From: Alphaproteobacteria bacterium
GTDB lineage: Bacteria > Pseudomonadota > Alphaproteobacteria > Rickettsiales > UBA1997
DNA: 9,209 bases
Assembly: GCA_016869695.1 (NCBI GenBank)
Contig: VGDN01000039.1
Span: 1-9,209, forward strand
Direction: 5' to 3'
In this document: positions 6,782-9,209 of the stretch, piece by piece
How the letters are laid out: each line of letters starts with the position of its first letter
How positions within the stretch are numbered: position 1 is the stretch's first letter
Notes under the pieces: model-generated
The model's input: only the letters and a program-made list of their open reading frames with translations
The model's database searches: none
Told to the model about the DNA's origin: nothing
Program-made: the position numbers and the translations under genes

Positions 6782-6801
6782 CAAGCTATTTATCAAGCTT
6801 G
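6782..6801 (-). other. small hairpin between bcp and rplY
   Basis: CAAGCT (6782-6787) pairs with AGCTTG (6796-6801) around an 8-base loop, just after the bcp stop. On the minus strand a TTTTTT run follows after a seven-base gap. The stem is short and not G+C-rich, so at most it is a weak or leaky terminator or a processing site that could lower or uncouple rplY expression from bcp. Confidence 0.3.
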
Positions 6802-6806
6802 AACAA

Positions 6807-7280
6807 TCAAGATCTTCTTTCGATTTCAGTAAGAGTGGTGAGCACCTCATCGACGTGACCCTTCACATTAACACAGCACCAAAAATGAGCGATTTTACCA
6901 AGTCTGTCGATTAGGAATGTGCTGCGGTCAATGCCGAGATACTTTTTGCCAAACATCGATTTTTCCTTAATGACGTCGTAAGCCTTGCAGGTTTCCCCCG
7001 ATTCGTCTGCAAGCAGATTGAAAGCGAGATTATATTTTTCGGAAAAGCGACAATGACTGGCGACTTCGTCTCTAGAAACTCCAAGAATAACGCAGTTTAG
7101 CTTCTCGAAATCTTTGATTCTTTTAGTGAAGTCTTGTGCTTCAATCGTGCAGCCCGGCGTATCGTCCTTAGGATAAAAATAAAGCACGACATTTTTGCCT
7201 TTGAGATCTGCCAGCGAAATTTTCTCACCCTCGTCGCTTTGAAGTGAGAATAATGGTGCGGTTTGTCCGAGTTTCAACAT
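6807..7280 (-). CDS. bcp: thioredoxin-dependent thiol peroxidase of the Bcp/PrxQ family
   Basis: Reduces hydrogen peroxide and organic hydroperoxides in the cytoplasm, usually with thioredoxin as reductant. The 157 residues match the family length. The peroxidatic cysteine is C44 in YFYPKDDTPGCTIEAQDF. The position where many Bcp proteins carry a resolving cysteine five residues on (CxxxxC) is Q49 here. Other cysteines are C63, C77, C98, C135 and C136; C77 in SHCRFSEKY lies in the helix where another PrxQ subgroup has its resolving cysteine. DRSTFLIDRLGKIAHFW (118-134) is the usual C-terminal motif. The ATG (7280-7278) overlaps the trcR stop as TAATG, and a purine run AAAAAGAAG just upstream may serve as a weak ribosome site. 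Confidence 0.95.
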   Translation of the reverse strand: MLKLGQTAPLFSLQSDEGEKISLADLKGKNVVLYFYPKDDTPGCTIEAQDFTKRIKDFEKLNCVILGVSRDEVASHCRFSEKYNLAFNLLADESGETCKAYDVIKEKSMFGKKYLGIDRSTFLIDRLGKIAHFWCCVNVKGHVDEVLTTLTEIERRS

Positions 7281-7810
7281 TACTTCTTTTTGAGATGTTC
7301 GATTGTGTCATTGAATTGCGATTGGCTACAGAGACCAAGCAACACAACGTCACGCGGTTTAATGTTTTTCATATTCCAATGCGCACGATTGCGGATTGAA
7401 TCAATCATTTTGTCGGTCGTGCCTACGAGCTTCTTGATTTGGGAATTGGTGATTTCTGGGTAATATTTGAGCAGATAAGCAATGCCGTCCGGCTTATCTT
7501 GTCTGCGTGCAATTGGCGTATATTTCGACTTCTTCTCTGCTACTGGCTTAATTTGCGAGGCCGCATTGTGATTTAGAGTTAAGCTCACTTTCGGGTTTTT
7601 TTCGCAACGAGTGATTTCTTCGTGTGAAAGCTGACCAGACAAAATTGGACTTTGACCAATGATTCCGGCGGCAACATCACCATCGGCAATTCCCTGTACC
7701 TCCAATTCATGCAGACCGCAAAATTGGGCGATTTGAACAAAAGTAAGTGAAGTGTTTTCAACCAACCAAACGGCGGTTGCCTTACGCATTAGGGGTAATT
7801 CCTGAGACAT
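7280..7810 (-). CDS. trcR: DUF1013 cell-cycle transcriptional regulator (TrcR-type)
   Basis: Cytoplasmic DNA-binding-type regulator of the DUF1013 family, conserved in Alphaproteobacteria and named TrcR in current annotation for a role in cell-cycle transcription. The 176 residues show the complete family pattern: KATAVWLVENTSLTF (10-24), IAQFCGLHELEVQGIADGDV (27-46), a GQLSHEEI segment, ARRQDKPDGI (101-110), YYPEITNSQIKKLVGTT (116-132), NRAHWNMKNIKPRDVV (141-156) and LGLCSQ (158-163). The halves around 20-45 and 115-150 read as helix-turn-helix-like segments. The first ATG is at 7810-7808. A second ATG at residue 8 has an AGGA about ten bases upstream and starts MRKATAVWLV, so a seven-residue shorter form is possible. 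It heads a unit with bcp and rplY and is divergent from birA. The sequence does not show its target genes. Confidence 0.92.
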   Translation of the reverse strand: MSQELPLMRKATAVWLVENTSLTFVQIAQFCGLHELEVQGIADGDVAAGIIGQSPILSGQLSHEEITRCEKNPKVSLTLNHNAASQIKPVAEKKSKYTPIARRQDKPDGIAYLLKYYPEITNSQIKKLVGTTDKMIDSIRNRAHWNMKNIKPRDVVLLGLCSQSQFNDTIEHLKKK

Positions 7811-7871
7811 TTTAGTTTGGAAAATTTGAAATGAGGGCGCGGCATTTAATTGACGGTAACTATTAAAATCA
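7811..7871. promoter_or_regulatory. divergent intergenic region trcR / birA
   Basis: These 61 bases separate the divergent start codons of trcR and birA and must hold or border promoters for both. The stretch is A+T-rich with a G+C block in the middle (around 7835-7842). I see no convincing -35/-10 pair in either direction and no clear operator palindrome. The birA product here lacks a DNA-binding domain, so no BirA box is expected. Confidence 0.4.
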
Positions 7872-8579
7872 ATGAGCTGGGTTATTCACGAATTTAACGA
7901 ATTAGAGAGTACAAACCAAACTGCATTTGAACTTGCGGAGTTGGGGAAAATTTCTGACCGCGAAATAATTTTGGCTAAGCAACAAAGCAAAGGGCGTGGG
8001 CGCCAGAATCGCCACTGGGAATCTCCGGAGGGTAATCTTTATTTTTCACTTCTGCTGCGTCCAAAAATTTCTGCAAAGAAACTTCCGCAGCTTTCTTTTG
8101 TCGGTATTGCTACGCTTTGTTTGGCGGTGGAAAAACTGGTGACGAATCTGGTGAAAGTTAAATGGCCAAACGACTTGTTGGTTGAAGAAAAGAAGGTGGC
8201 TGGCCTGCTACTTGAAAGTAAAATATCAGAAAAGAATTGTGAGTTTGTGGTGCTGGGAATCGGCATGAATCTTATCTCTAATCCAGTTTCGACAATCTTT
8301 CCCGCGAGTAATTTGAAAAATTTTTCTATCGAAATTTCTCCGGAAGAAATGCTGCAGAAATTTTTATATGAGTTTGAGAAGCTTTACCAAAACTGGCTTG
8401 ATTTTGGCTTTGCCGGAACTCGTAATATCTGGCTTACACACGCTTACCGATTGGGACAAGAAATCAAAGTAAATGGGATTGAGGGAATTTTTTATGATTT
8501 GGACGAGGAGGGAAATTTACTCCTAAAATCCGGCAACAATCTGCAAAAAATTTTCGCTGGAGACTTACTTCTTCTCTAA
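7872..8579 (+). CDS. birA: biotin--[acetyl-CoA-carboxylase] ligase, class I (no HTH domain)
   Basis: Activates biotin with ATP to biotinyl-AMP and attaches it to the lysine of biotin carboxyl carrier proteins such as AccB. The 235 residues cover only the catalytic and C-terminal SH3-like domains. The N-terminal winged helix of E. coli BirA is absent, so it cannot act as a biotin repressor by that route. Motifs are ESTNQTA (12-18), the biotinyl-AMP loop SKGRGRQNRHW (39-49), GNLYFSL (54-60), KWPND (97-101), KVAGLLLE (108-115) and GIGMN (129-133). In the loop the usual GRGRxGRxW has Asn (N46) in place of the second-block Gly. It is divergent from trcR. Its stop lies 15 bases inside the convergent lysC 3' end. 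No Shine-Dalgarno is visible before the ATG at 7872. Confidence 0.95.
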   Translation: MSWVIHEFNELESTNQTAFELAELGKISDREIILAKQQSKGRGRQNRHWESPEGNLYFSLLLRPKISAKKLPQLSFVGIATLCLAVEKLVTNLVKVKWPNDLLVEEKKVAGLLLESKISEKNCEFVVLGIGMNLISNPVSTIFPASNLKNFSIEISPEEMLQKFLYEFEKLYQNWLDFGFAGTRNIWLTHAYRLGQEIKVNGIEGIFYDLDEEGNLLLKSGNNLQKIFAGDLLLL

Positions 8580-9209
8580 CCCGTAAGCATCATGCAACAC
8601 TCGCACCGCGAGCTCGCCATATTCCTTCGCAATCAGCACCGAAATTTTTATTTCTGAAGTCGAGATCAAAAGCAGGTTAATTCCCTTGTCGGCCAGGGTC
8701 TTAAACATTGTGTGAGCAACGCCGGAATGGCTTATCATACCAACACCAATCACTGAAATTTTAGCGATATTGTCGTCGATTTTTAGCTCGGAATATTTGG
8801 CCTGATTACGTACCGACTCAATCGCCAGCTTGGCGCGTTCAAGTTCGTCCTTGCCGATCGTAAAGGTAATGTCCACCGACTTGTTATCAGCGCTGATATT
8901 TTGCACAATCATGTCTACATTGACTTCTTTCTCCGCCAACGCGCCAAAAATCGCCGCAGAAAGACCGGGATGATCCGGCATATTTACTAGCGTGATACGT
9001 GTTTCGTTTTTGCTGTAACTGATTCCCGTGATTAGTCGGCGTTCCATGATTTCCTCGTTATTATTGACTAAAATTGTGCCCGAATTTTCGGTCACTTCCT
9101 CAAAAGTTGAGAGCACGCGCACGCGTACATTATGCGCCATCGCCATCGCGACAGAGCGGGTCTGTAAGACTTTCGAACCGCTGTAAGCCATCTCCAGCAT
9201 TTCTTCGTA
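8565..9209 (-). CDS. lysC: aspartokinase, C-terminal part (gene continues past the right edge)
   Basis: Aspartate kinase phosphorylates L-aspartate, the first step to lysine/diaminopimelate, threonine and methionine. Only the last 214 residues are in the window. Reading starts in frame at the edge (YEEMLEMAYSGSKVLQTRSV), which is the end of the catalytic domain; the ATG at 9200-9198 is internal, not the start. Two ACT regulatory domains follow, with ITLVNMPDHPGLSAAIF and VNVDMIVQN in the first and IAKISVIGVGMISHSGVAHTMF, INLLLISTSEIKISVLI and AVRVLHDAYGL in the second. This is the layout of the lysine/threonine-inhibited class (LysC of Corynebacterium or Alphaproteobacteria), so feedback control by end products is likely. 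The fragment has no frameshift. It ends convergently with birA, the two sharing 15 bases, with no hairpin terminator between. Confidence 0.95.
   Translation of the reverse strand, partial: YEEMLEMAYSGSKVLQTRSVAMAMAHNVRVRVLSTFEEVTENSGTILVNNNEEIMERRLITGISYSKNETRITLVNMPDHPGLSAAIFGALAEKEVNVDMIVQNISADNKSVDITFTIGKDELERAKLAIESVRNQAKYSELKIDDNIAKISVIGVGMISHSGVAHTMFKTLADKGINLLLISTSEIKISVLIAKEYGELAVRVLHDAYGLEKK

Noticed and set aside
9198..9200. ATG at 9200-9198 as the start of a separate small ACT-domain protein
   Set aside because: The frame is open to the edge with YEE before it, and YEEMLEMA...KVLQTRSV is the known end of the aspartokinase catalytic domain, so this Met is internal.

Overview
The window looks like an ordinary chromosomal stretch from an A+T-leaning alphaproteobacterium. 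The strongest lineage marker is a full-length DUF1013/TrcR-type cell-cycle regulator, a family essentially limited to Alphaproteobacteria. The fructosamine/APH-type homoserine kinase (ThrB) and a HisZ-type regulatory subunit fit this. Having thrB, lysC and hisZ suggests that threonine, lysine/diaminopimelate and histidine synthesis are retained, so the organism is not one of the most reduced intracellular parasites. No transposase, integrase, phage gene, CRISPR array or convincing tRNA/rRNA gene is visible.

Layout. From the left, a minus-strand pair thrB -> pgeF (1649 to 58) shares a 4-base GTGA overlap. Divergent from thrB, with only 28 bases between start codons, is a plus-strand pair. It consists of a two-TM periplasmic PDC/Cache-HAMP sensor protein with no output domain, then a short HisZ, joined by a TAATG overlap (1678-3638). 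A lipoprotein gamma-glutamyltransferase (3727-5310) and a small secreted six-cysteine protein of unknown function (5386-5883) follow on the plus strand. A 177-base non-coding stretch holds two palindromes and a strong bidirectional terminator. From it the minus-strand group trcR -> bcp -> rplY is read towards the left (7810 to 6061), with trcR and bcp again joined by TAATG. Divergent from trcR is birA (7872-8579). It converges on, and overlaps by 15 bases, the 3' end of an aspartokinase gene (lysC) that runs off the right edge.

How the genes fit together. thrB and lysC are two steps of the aspartate family pathway, lying at opposite ends of the window. hisZ serves histidine synthesis with an ATP phosphoribosyltransferase (HisG) encoded elsewhere. 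ggt acts on gamma-glutamyl compounds such as glutathione outside the cytoplasm. bcp removes peroxides, rplY serves the ribosome and trcR serves cell-cycle transcription. Most genes lack a clear Shine-Dalgarno sequence; pgeF is the clear exception.

No wholly new system is evident. The points most worth a second look are the effector-less sensor coupled to hisZ, the palindromic non-coding segment at 5887-5995, the shortened gamma-glutamyltransferase and the unassigned six-cysteine secreted protein.
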